Program-made: the position numbers and the translations under genes
Shown here: positions 21,540-31,420 of the stretch, in pieces
How positions within the stretch are numbered: position 1 is the stretch's first letter
How the letters are laid out: every line of letters starts with the position of its first letter
Assembly (NCBI RefSeq): GCF_000341285.1
Contig: NW_005178439.1
Span: 62,001 to 126,000, forward strand
Reading direction: 5' to 3'
Source: Galdieria sulphuraria
Lineage: Eukaryota > Rhodophyta > Bangiophyceae > Galdieriales > Galdieriaceae
Length of the DNA: 64,000 nt
Notes under the pieces: generated by a model
Seen by the model: the letters and a program-made list of their open reading frames with translations, nothing else
Told to the model about the DNA's origin: nothing
Databases searched by the model: none

Positions 21540-23435
21540 ATGTCGATACAAATAGCTGCTTCTGATGTGATCAAGCTGATACTTCAGTTTTTGAAAGAAA
21601 ATGGTTTGACAGAATCTTTTCAAGTACTTCAAGTAAGAATAGGATAATGGTCGACGGTTGATATGAATTTCCTAACTTTATACATAGAACGAAACAGGTG
21701 TCACATATAACGCGCCAAAAGTACCTACCAGTCAACTTGTGTCTGCTTTGCTTGAAGGAAACTGGAAAGAGCTGTTACTTTATTTATCAGGACTTGAGCT
21801 ATCACCATCCTTTTTGATGGATTTGTTTGAACATATTACTTTGGAGTTGGCTCTGGATGGAGATTATCATTCTGCCAAATTGATGATAGAAAAGTCCTTT
21901 CCTTTGGAAAATTTATTGAGGAATAATGAACCTGATAGATATGTAAGACTGGAACGAACGATACTTTTGTTGGAGAGTGGTGCACGGGAAGTGGATTCTT
22001 TTCCTTTGAATACTTTGGAACGACGTCAACAGTTGAGTCGACGCTTGTTGGAAGAACAAGTACCTCCTATACCTTCAGGACAATTGCTTGGATTGATTGG
22101 TCAAGCCATGAAATACCAATATACTCAAGGTTTGATATCTCCTGGAATAGAGTTTGATTTGTTTCGAGGTCAACCGCATACAAGTTGTATGAAAAGAAGA
22201 GATGAGCGGGAACTTTGTCAGTTTGATTGTATTCAAAGGATACAAACAGATTCGGGTACGAATATTCCATGCGGTATGTTTTCAAAGGATGGTCAGTCAT
22301 TTGTTACTGGAAGTTTGGATGGGTTTATTGAAGTTTGGGACTTTCTTTCGGGAAAGTTGCGTTTGGACTTGAGTTATCAAGTAACTGAGGAGTTTATGAT
22401 GCATGAAACGAGTATTTGTTGTTTAGAATTTTCTGAGAATAGTCAACTTTTGGCTTCAGGTAGCATAGATGGACAAGTGATTGTGTGGAATTTTCAACAA
22501 GGGAAGGTATGTGATGACTATCTATTTTTGTAAAGATTATGGTTATGTTGATATAAGCACAGATTATTCGTCGTTTTGTATTGCCTTGTCAACCTTGTTG
22601 TTTATGTTTCAAAGAAAATGAGTTATGGGTTGGCTGTTCCGATGGCGTGATCCGTCTATTGGGTTTGAAGAGTGGTCGAATATTGAAAGAATATGTGGGT
22701 CATACGTCGTTTGTCAATCATATTTTATATTGGGATAACAATGATAACAAAGAGGAGGTAAGTGATTTCTATCTTTTTCAATATTTTGAAGACTTTAGTT
22801 ACTTTGCTTGTTATGTGGTGGAAATAGTTGATGATGAGTGCAAGTAGTGATGGAACTATTCGAATGTGGAAAAGAGAGGATGGAGATAACAAAGTTATTA
22901 TGAATGGAAGCCGTGGTGGTTGGAATCCTTCTTGGAGTATTCAAATGGTGGTATGCAAATGGAATAGTTGAAAGTTTTCATATCAGATGATAAGAATATG
23001 GTTGGATAGGTACCTTGTCAACAAGACTCTTATGGTTTGATTGTTCCTTGTGCAAGTAACAGAATAGCTATTTGGAATAGAAAGGAGGAGAAAGTTTGTA
23101 CCATTTCACCAGTAAGTAGTATATTACTTCCATGAAATATGGGAATGGAAAACGAATGGATTCATATATAGGAATGGGATAGTTGTGTTGTTGCTGCAGT
23201 GAATAGTTTCCATTTCATTCATATCATTACTGAAAATGGTTATTTGTATAGCATTCCATGGAAACTACAAGTAGAAGACAAGTGGAACAAAGATACTCAT
23301 CGTTTCTGGGAGGATTGCACAACGAAGACGAATATCGAAATGAAACAAATAACAGGAATGGCTATCCATCCCAATCAATCCTTATTAGCTATATGGAATA
23401 GACAAGGCAAGATTCATTTTTATTCCACTCGTTGA
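21540..23435 (+). CDS. SMU1: SMU1 splicing factor (LisH-WD40)
   Basis: Six exons: 21540-21632, 21688-22506, 22563-22757, 22828-22950, 23010-23111, 23172-23435; 531 residues (human 513). SMU1 works with RED/IK in spliceosome activation. The N-terminus MSIQIAASDVIKLILQFL carries the LisH region, followed by CTLH-like helices (DRYVRLERTILL, LLGLIGQAMKYQ, GIEFDLFRG) and WD40 repeats (GSLDGFIEVWDF, SGSIDGQVIVWNF, GHTSFVNHILYW, SASSDGTIRMWK). The C-terminal codons overlap those of the converging MFS gene by 16 bp. Confidence 0.95.
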
Positions 23436-25168
23436 GAAGAAGGAACTGCATGTTCAATACTTTCAGATAATGAACAAGCAATTCCAAAGCAAATCATATA
23501 ACAACAGGATAATAACAAAAATACTGGAAAAGGTCCATTTTGTGAAGCGACTGCCCAACTAAATAGGAAACCACTAGACATGGGACCTAAAGTTCTAGCA
23601 ATACTTCCTGAAGACTGAGCAGTTCCTTGACATAGACTAGAGACATATGAATATTCATTATCTATAAGAAAATTATCATCTTACCCTTGAATATCAGGAG
23701 GAGATGCATTGGCTAAAAGAGTTCCCATTACAGGTAAACCACACATAAACCCTATTCCTTGTGGTGATACAAAACATAACAATAAAGGCCAAAATAAGAT
23801 GGAAGAATGGTGGATAGTATAAAAGGATGCAATCCAAGTACTACATAATACAGTTAATGATCCAGTTGCTAATAATAATGTTCCCAATTGATAAGTACGT
23901 CTCAGACCCCATCTTCGCACACAACTACGAAACCAAATCAACTGAAATAGCAATCCAATCAAACCAAAATAAGCATAAACAATACCAACTCCTCTAGGCT
24001 CCAACCCAACACCTCCTCGAGATATTTCTAATGAAAGATACAACACAAGAACAACTAAAAAGGAACCATTGGCAAATTGATGTAAAGCATTGGCTATCAA
24101 AAGTCGAATCAAAATGGTACCTCCATAATGAAATAAACAAATCAATTTGGAAATAAAACGAGCATGATGAGTAGTAGTCATAAGTATATGGGAAGAATCC
24201 TTTTCTTCACTGTTCTCTAAAGGCAAAGCATCCATTGTCGTCGTAGCAGAGTCCATGGTTTCCATTTCAGTTTCCAACACAGTTTCATTAGGCAAACTAT
24301 GATAAGTAACTACTCTATTCCAACCAGGTAACTTTTTTGGACAAGGATGAGACTCCTTTAAAAAGAAAAAGGCTAAAATAAATATCAAAATGAGAAATGT
24401 TGATGCTGCTATTCCAGGAGTAGCAAAAGGATTGTCGGCAATGAAAGAAGGAAGAAATCTAATATGAACACCAGTAAGAAGACCTGCAGTTGAAGAAGAA
24501 ATAGAACGAGCCAAAGCCCAAACTGCACCTAAATATCCAAATAAGGCAGCTCTTTCTGCTTCTTCTTCTATTCCTCTGGCATGAATGGTCAAGTCTGATA
24601 TATAGGCTCTGCTAACTGCATTATTGGAATTGCAAAAACCAGCACCAAGTCTTATTAGCACAGCTAAATAAAAGTTTCTCACAAAAGGAAACAAAGAAGT
24701 AAAGAGAATGGAACTAGCAACTCCAAACAGTATCAAAGGTCTTCTACCGAATTGATCAGAAAGGTCTCCTATTTTGGGACTCGATATGGTATTTGCCAAG
24801 TTATAGGACCCCATAATAATACCAACTGCAGCTCCTACTCGAGAATCTGAAATATGAAGGCGCTCTTTACAAAAGTCCGTCAATAGGGGTACATAAATCA
24901 TAAGAGCCAAGGCGTCTGCAGCTGTTACACCATATAATACAAAAGCTTGTACTTTTTGAATCGGATGAACTGGCGACTGAGACTGTGAAACACCTTGAAG
25001 TTGTTGTTCATTGGTTTCAAGTTCACCTGTGGAAGAGGGAGTCATCCTACACAAGTCAGTCTTGGTGTTCATTGGCAACTGTTTGACTTGGTAACTGCTA
25101 TTTTCTGTTGAAACCATATCCAGATGTGTTTCTTCGTGACTATTTTCGACAGTATTGGAAAGGTGCAT
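23420..25168 (-). CDS. MFS transporter
   Basis: Exons 25168-23685 and 23636-23420; 566 residues. Major facilitator with about twelve membrane segments. The loop 2-3 motif reads GDLSDQFGRRP, and a long cytosolic loop separates the halves (residues about 270-330, Glu/Thr rich). A hydrophilic N-terminus of about 75 residues precedes helix 1 (VLYGVTAADALALMIYVPLL). Substrate unknown. An alternative 5' exon (25497-25428) could splice to an AG at 25226 in the same frame and add an N-terminus; the spacer also has a TATA-like element. The 3' end overlaps the SMU1 coding end. Confidence 0.85.
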
Positions 25169-25649
25169 TTGTCCATCCAAAGCAGAAAGTTTTGTTTTCC
25201 TGAATAACTTGTCCCAACGACCTGCCTAGGAATGGCCAATTAATAAATAATCAATTAATTATAATTCTATTGTGCAGAAACTGTTGTTGAAAGACGGGAC
25301 TGGCCTTTTATATATGTATGTGTAGTTACTTGTTACAAGAATCGGAATCCTAATAGATAAACCATGTGGATTAAAAAGTTTTTTGGTTGGTTACAACAAG
25401 AGGAGCAAAACATTTCTAATATCAAACCTTGAAAAGCTTGGAAGCGTACTCTGGGTCTTTGGATATTTTTTGTGCACGGTCCGTAGCTCCCGTCCATTTC
25501 ATAATATATAAAGAACAACCTTTTTTCATGGTTATTACTTCACTCCTTCCTTATCTAACTTACCCATAATAACTATAAACCAACCAGCTAAACGTAGGTT
25601 CTCTCTCCAACCATTATTATTATTATTATTCATCTCCGAATTGATTGGG
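25169..25649. other. Divergent spacer with TATA-like element and possible 5' exon
   Basis: On the minus strand, TATATAAAAGG (25303-25314) lies about 135 bp upstream of the MFS start. Also on the minus strand, 25497-25428 reads as a 23-codon ATG-initiated segment ending at a GT, which could be a first MFS exon. A (TTA)n stretch sits near 25610-25631, just before the glutathionyl-hydroquinone reductase start. Confidence 0.35.
25303..25314 (-). promoter_or_regulatory. TATA-like box for the MFS gene
   Basis: TATATAAAAGG on the minus strand, with no competing coding frame around it and a plausible leader of about 100 bases before the ATG at 25168. Position and sequence only. Confidence 0.35.
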
Positions 25650-27188
25650 ATGATTGCCTTTGTTTATCGTTTATGCAAACTAAACAAGAACTTCACTTCG
25701 CATCATTTTGAAAAGAGGTTAGTTTCCTATAGAAGGAATTTTGGACTCCTGAATATGAAATTGTGTGTAATAAATAAAGCAACTGCGGCTATTCTCTTAT
25801 AGTGAAAGCCAACTACAAGCTACCTAAAATACAAGTATTACAAATACCTTGGTTAAGTAAACTTGGAATAGCGACTAGTTATACACTTTGGTAAGTATGA
25901 ATAGTTATATCGAGTGATATATGTGAAATGGTTGTTCAATCATATGTTAGGAAGTGGTTATGGAATGTGATGGTTTCTCAGTTGGCACCCAAGGATGAAA
26001 CAGGAGAATATAAGCGTCCAATCAGTCAATTCAGGTAAGTACTGATATGCAGTTGTATCGAAAATTTGTTTATGTCTCTACATAGAAACAAGATTGAAGC
26101 CAATCCAGAAGCTCGTTTTCCTCTAGAAAAGAACAGATACAGTTTATATGTCGGTTAGTTTGTTTCTTGAGTTCATAGAACAGCAGTATTCCTATTGAAA
26201 TTGTCAAGGTTTTCCTTGTCCTTGGTGTCATCGAGTACTCTTAGCTTTGGCTCTATGTAATTGGAAGGATTATTTCCATATTGAATATTGTGAAGCAAAT
26301 ATTTCAGATGGATCCTGGAAGTTGAGAGGTGGTCAAAGTATTCGAAAGATTTATCGATATTATGAGGTAATGACAAAGTTGTATGGATTGTTCATTCATA
26401 GAAACTTGAATCATGTATAGCATAATTATCGAGGTCGTTGTACACTTCCGTTACTAGTAGATAACGTTCAACAATGCATTGTGAATAATGAAAGTTCAGA
26501 TATAGTTCAGGTAAGTCATGAATCTTTTGAGAATATTTTAGACCTTATGATGATTTGTGGATAGTTTTTGATGGAATTATTGGCAACACATCACCATTCT
26601 GTTCCTATTGTTCCTATACAAAAATGCATTCTATTAGAAGAGGAATCCAAAGCACTTGTTCAACGCATTCATGAAAATGTGAATAACGGTGTTTATAAAG
26701 CAGGTAATAATACAGCCTATTGTATGGGATTGTTCTTTGCCTAGTTGTGGTTATAGGGTTTGCTCAAAGTCAAAAGAATTATGAAAGTGCATTGATGCTT
26801 CTATTTGACACGTTGAATGAGATAGAAAAGAGACTTGAAAAGCATTCTTTTGTTGAAGGAAATACCATAACAAGTAAGTTTTTGTTTTCTACTTGTGAAG
26901 AAAGCAGATGAATGGAATATGATAACTTATACAGCAGCCGACATATATTTATTTCCCACGATGTATCGATTCAAAGCCATTTATGGGCCTTTGTTCAAAT
27001 GTCTTTGGAAAGATATTCCAATCAATTATCCTTTTCTCTATCAATGGTTACAAAGAGTATATTCTATTCCTGGTATTGCTGAGACTTGTGACTTGGAAGA
27101 AACCAAACAAAGTTATTACAAATCCTTGTTCCCTTTGAATCCTAGTCAAATTGTTCCAAAAGGTTTGAACTATCCTTTTACGAAATAA
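25650..27188 (+). CDS. Glutathionyl-hydroquinone reductase (ECM4/YqjG family)
   Basis: Nine exons: 25650-25764, 25803-25890, 25951-26034, 26086-26153, 26209-26366, 26421-26510, 26565-26703, 26757-26873, 26908-27188; 379 residues. A Xi-class glutathione transferase relative that reduces glutathionyl-hydroquinones. Seen: active-site GFPCPWCHRVLLALAL, NNGVYKAGFAQSQKNYE, YTAADIYLFPTMYRF, GIAETCDLEETKQSYY and the end NPSQIVPKG. The first about 50 residues are basic and hydroxylated (KRLVSYRRNFGLL) and may target an organelle. Two introns as drawn are only 38 and 34 bp. Confidence 0.88.
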
Positions 27189-27209
27189 GAATAGCTTTTT
27201 ATATAAAGC

Positions 27210-27920
27210 ATGGCTTCTGAAGACTCTGAAGAACAATGCTCCCTCAATACGGATGGTGACAATCATTCGTCAAGTTTAACCAACACAACTGGCTCCTCAG
27301 AAGCTCTTCTTGTTCCGTTGGTCAACACAGTAACTCAACAACTTTTCCAACTAGAAACTTTGGTCAAGAATGCCACCGAAATATCAAAATTGGAAGATAT
27401 TTATGAGTCCATGTAGGTAAAATAGAAAGTCTTTGTGTAGCTCTTATTGACATATATATTGGGTTGTATAGTCAACACTTGGTAACTCAGTTGCAACAAT
27501 TGGAACAACAAAGCAATTTGGCACAAGGCAGCGTACCTTTGGATGTAAGTATATTATGAAACTAGTTATAAAGAACACAGGATGTTATGCATATTTGTAG
27601 TTGCTAGAGTGCATAGATCGAGGAGAGAATCCTTCCTTTTATACTTTAGCCAAGTTGTAAGTACTATTTTTGGAAAGAGAAAGCAAGTGACTAAAGAGTA
27701 AATAAGAGATCAATGGAAGAAATTGGAATCTGAAAGACAGAAGAAGATGGAGGCAGTAGGTTGGTTTAGGTGGGTGATAATTGTTATGAATAGATGAAAG
27801 TTTTTGTTTGCTGATAGTTATTGTGTATATAGGGATTGTTTGCGTAAACAATTGGAAGAACAAAATATAAGTTGGAAAGAATATGGAGACGAAGACAAGT
27901 CGGAGTCTGAAAACGATTGA
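27210..27920 (+). CDS. MED10: Mediator complex subunit 10
   Basis: Five exons: 27210-27412, 27472-27544, 27601-27656, 27707-27769, 27833-27920; 160 residues. MED10/NUT2 is a middle-module subunit of Mediator in the nucleus. Seen: the LVPLVNTVTQQLFQLETLV helix, a second helix (HLVTQLQQLEQQSN) and the signature VPLDLLECIDRGENPSFYT, equivalent to IPL-x-VI-x-YID-x-GRNP-x-YT in the family. It lies 21 bp downstream of the preceding stop, same strand. Confidence 0.88.
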
Positions 27921-28141
27921 TGAAAGAATAGATGGGTTTCTATTGAGAAGAATAGGTTGTATCTTTGCCTTTACGGATTGTTTCTATCCTATTGATAAGG
28001 ATTGATTTCATTTTATATACTTTTTATCTGAAAAATCATTAGCAAATGTTGCATTCACAAGTTTTTGTGTATTCTCCTATTCTTCTTTTTATAGAGTCAT
28101 ATTCCGATAGAAACTAAATTTTGAATTGATTTCAATTGGAA

Positions 28142-29772
28142 ATGGTTGCCTATTTATGTTTCTATTGGAATACTAGTCAGTCTGTTATATTTTACAAAAC
28201 AAGGCAATGCAAAACACTTTGTTGTAATAAGGGTAGTTTTTCAACGAAACCCAAGTTTTATATAAGGAACAAGTTGAAGCGTCCATTGGGTTATCGAGTC
28301 CAACCAACTATGGAGGATAGAACGAACTTTGCAACGACAAGTATTCAAGGTTCATAATTCCATTTAGGGCTGAGTTGTTTTCATAATAGTGTGTTTGATA
28401 GGAGACTCAAATAGCACTGGAGAGTCGAATATTTCTCAAGCTGTTGGTTATTCAGAGGAGAGCGATATGTATGTTGACTTGAGGGACTCTCCGAATTTTC
28501 AAGTAAAACCTGCAGGAGTCATATCTTTGGCTTGGTTACACTTTAGAAAGGAATTGGATGGACTCATTCGTAAGGATAAAGTATCCTAGAATTTTGGTTA
28601 TGGGTCTGAAAAGAGTGAGTTAGGAAGTATGGGTCAATTTTTGGGTTGGATAGAAAAAGATGAATGGATACCTCCCGACTGCTTTGGTTTTCGTTTGGAT
28701 AATGAAAAAGTATTTGAAAGACAAAGAGAAAGAGAAAGTAAACAGGAGAGTTACATAACAACTCCCCGATGGGTGAGCATTCTTTGAGTATCTTTTTGTA
28801 TATGGTGTGCTTATCCTAGTTGTAGAGTCGTTGGATATACGATGCCTTGTGTGGTTTTATTGATTGGGCTTATAAAGACAGACCTGTTGAAAGGTTTTGG
28901 TTTTTGGAAACGGTTGCTCGTATGCCCTATTTTAGTTATATTTCAGTACTTCATCTCTATGAAACTTTGGGTTGGTATATATATATGTATATGTATATTG
29001 AAATATCCATATTCTTATGTTCTATTGAGGTTGGTGGAGGAATGGAGAATTGCTCAAAATACATTTTGCAGAAGAGTATAATGAATTTCATCATTTGTTG
29101 ATTATGGAGTCGTTGGGTGGCGATCGAAAATGGTAAAAGAGACAGACTTTCAAATGGGAAATGAAAAAAAGACTTTTGGTAGGTTGGATAGATTTGTAGC
29201 CGAACATGCAGCAGTATTTTATTATTGGATATTGGTGTTATATTTCTTTCTTTCTCCTTCACTTGCCTATAATTTTTCAGAGTTGGTAGAAGCACATGCA
29301 GTAGATACTTATACGGAATTTTTACAAACCAATGAAGAACTACTGAAACAGTTGCCTCCTCCCAAGATAGCTGAACGTTATTATTTGGCTGATAATTTGT
29401 ATATGTTTGACGAGTAAGTAAATCATAAAAGGTTTTGAGTTGATCGACTTGGAATAGATTTCAGAATCATACTCCAGGTACTAGGAGACCTCCTTGTGAT
29501 AATCTCTACGATGTATTTTGTAATATTCGTGATGATGAAATGGAACATGTCAAGGTGAGTCGGATAAATATTACATTTATCTGTGACTGATCGACATACT
29601 CTTCTAGACAATGCATGCCTGTCAGGATTACTCAAAACTGGGTAAAATAGTACTCAGTCCACATGCCACATATGAAAATCAAAATAGAACAAAGACTATT
29701 CAACAAAAGAGGAAATATTGGAAGCAATGGGTACAACGAGTTACTCCTAAAAAGAACAAAACCCAACCATAA
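28142..29772 (+). CDS. PTOX: Plastid terminal oxidase (PTOX, alternative oxidase family)
   Basis: Eight exons: 28142-28349, 28390-28569, 28624-28772, 28826-28970, 29030-29132, 29183-29413, 29458-29554, 29608-29772; 425 residues. A diiron quinol oxidase. Ligand motifs are all present: [36 protein letters not shown] and [12 protein letters not shown]. The [12 protein letters not shown] segment before the last ligands and the long N-terminus favour PTOX over mitochondrial AOX. In plastids it oxidises plastoquinol in carotenoid synthesis and chlororespiration. The start is the first ATG of a basic, transit-like N-terminus. Confidence 0.92.
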
Positions 29773-29914
29773 TACAATTTTTTATCTTTTAAGACTATCT
29801 GAAACTTGGTCACATAATGCCACAATTATGTTGTTTGGCATATTGCTTATTGAGTTGCAATTCTTCTCTTGTAAACAAACCTATTCAAATACATATCCTC
29901 TTTTCAGAATCCTC

Positions 29915-30591
29915 CTATTTGAAAAAAAACCATCCGTTCTTACCATTTTCTACAGCAAACTGGGCAAACTTTTCTTCTTCTTCTTCTTTCCAACGACGAA
30001 ACTGTACTCCATCATTACTATTGTTATGCAATGGATCAACGACAACTATTCTATACATACCTGTTTGGGTGTCGAAATATCTTCCGGAATGAGTTTATTC
30101 TTTTTCCAGTGGGATATGTTTGCAGCCAAGATGGCGTTGGGAACGCGAATGAACTCGTTATCCTCCTTTACATGTTGTTCCATAACCAGTTGTGCTCTCT
30201 CTTTGATTTTCTTTTCCTCGAATGCTCTTAAATAGTTCAGAACTTGATGGCGTCCTTTCCACTGCGCACGCGCTTCGTCAATATCCTGTCTACCCTTGAA
30301 AACCAACATATCGACCAGCTTTCTATCTTGAACGTTTCGATGCCTTTCAAACAAGTCTCGAATACACGCAGCCACATCTTCCTTGCCTTCATTCAAGCGA
30401 TAGTGTTTTCGAATATCTGGAACACTTTTCAACGCATATCGATACAAGTGGATCACTCTTTCTCGTGCTTCCTGTTCTGTGGTTGACAACCCTGAAGACT
30501 CTCTTCCAGTTCCTCCTGTATAATCATACTCAGTAGAGAATCTACGTAAAGAGAACACAAGTCCTCTTTTATGGTGCATAAGATTTTTCAT
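29915..30591 (-). CDS. NDUFA6: Complex I LYR subunit NDUFA6 (B14)
   Basis: Exons 30591-30061 and 30001-29915, 58-bp intron, 205 residues. LYR-motif protein of mitochondrial NADH dehydrogenase. Seen: ARERVIHLYRYALKSVPDI with the LYR, the DVAACIRDLFERHRNVQD segment, VDMLVFKGRQDIDEA and QWKGRHQVLNYL. The N-terminus is basic and mitochondrial-like. The last exon adds an acidic tail (FRRWKEEEEEKFAQF). It converges with PTOX, 142 bp apart. Confidence 0.88.
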
Positions 30592-30724
30592 AATGGCAAC
30601 AATGAATGAATGATTTTTTCACGAGGAAAGAAAAAATGTAAAGAAAGCGCCTTTTTTGGGGGGGGAAAAAGAAGAGCCTACAAGTCGATTCTTTCTTTCA
30701 ACTTGTGAAGCTTTGACTTGCCGC

Positions 30725-31420
30725 TCAGTTGGTGTTGCAACAACGTGATAACCATTGAGACGTAAGAGGTTTCAAGTCTTCACTACGACAATCCAATAAA
30801 GTTGTCAAGGTATCTAAACATTCTCTTTCGACTTGGTTCATTCTATCTCTATCTAAAGCTTCTTCGTGGTCATAACCCAAGAGATGACAAAACCCATGAA
30901 CCAATACACTAGCAAACTGATAAGTTGGTAATACTCCTCTCTTTTCAGCCACTCTTTTTACATAAGGAACCGAAATGACAACATCTCCCATATCCCGAAA
31001 TTCTACGTTAGAGTCTAAAGGCACTTCAAAGGAATGATCAATACGGTCGTTGTGCAACATTTGTAGCTCCTTTTGAATAATGGCTGAATAAGGTTGCAAT
31101 CGACCTTGTTGGAATAAACCAGTTGGAAACGATAGCACATCGGTAGCTCCGTGTATTCCACGAAATTGACTATTAAGCAATCGAATGTAACGATCAGTTG
31201 TCAGTTTTACACTATATTCATATTCTTTCAACTGAAAATGATCTAATAATGCGTAGCACATTTCTTCTACTTTGCTTTTGGAGAGGAACAAAGTCTTCCG
31301 AAGTCTGCATAATACCAATGCCATCGAAAGAATCGAGCAATTTTCATCATTTCTTGTTGTTGAATATTTTTGAATAGGGATAGCATCAAAATATGTCGAT
31401 AGAAAGATGGCCTGAGACAT
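30725..31420 (-). CDS. ybeY: YbeY-type endoribonuclease
   Basis: Intronless, 231 residues. YbeY is a zinc metalloprotein needed for rRNA maturation; eukaryotic copies act in mitochondria or plastids. Seen: FRGIHGATDVLSFPTG, MGDVVISVPYVKR and the metal site LVHGFCHLLGYDHEEA with three His. The first about 45 residues are likely a presequence. The ATG at 31420 was chosen over a GTG at 31432; with it the CDS overlaps the divergent Nup188-like start by 28 bp. The next Met (MALVLCRL) would remove the overlap. Confidence 0.93.
   Translation of the reverse strand: MSQAIFLSTYFDAIPIQKYSTTRNDENCSILSMALVLCRLRKTLFLSKSKVEEMCYALLDHFQLKEYEYSVKLTTDRYIRLLNSQFRGIHGATDVLSFPTGLFQQGRLQPYSAIIQKELQMLHNDRIDHSFEVPLDSNVEFRDMGDVVISVPYVKRVAEKRGVLPTYQFASVLVHGFCHLLGYDHEEALDRDRMNQVERECLDTLTTLLDCRSEDLKPLTSQWLSRCCNTN

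Noticed and set aside
29663-30235. 190-codon plus-strand frame
   Set aside because: Covers the PTOX last exon in another frame and the antisense of NDUFA6; both are clearly supported.
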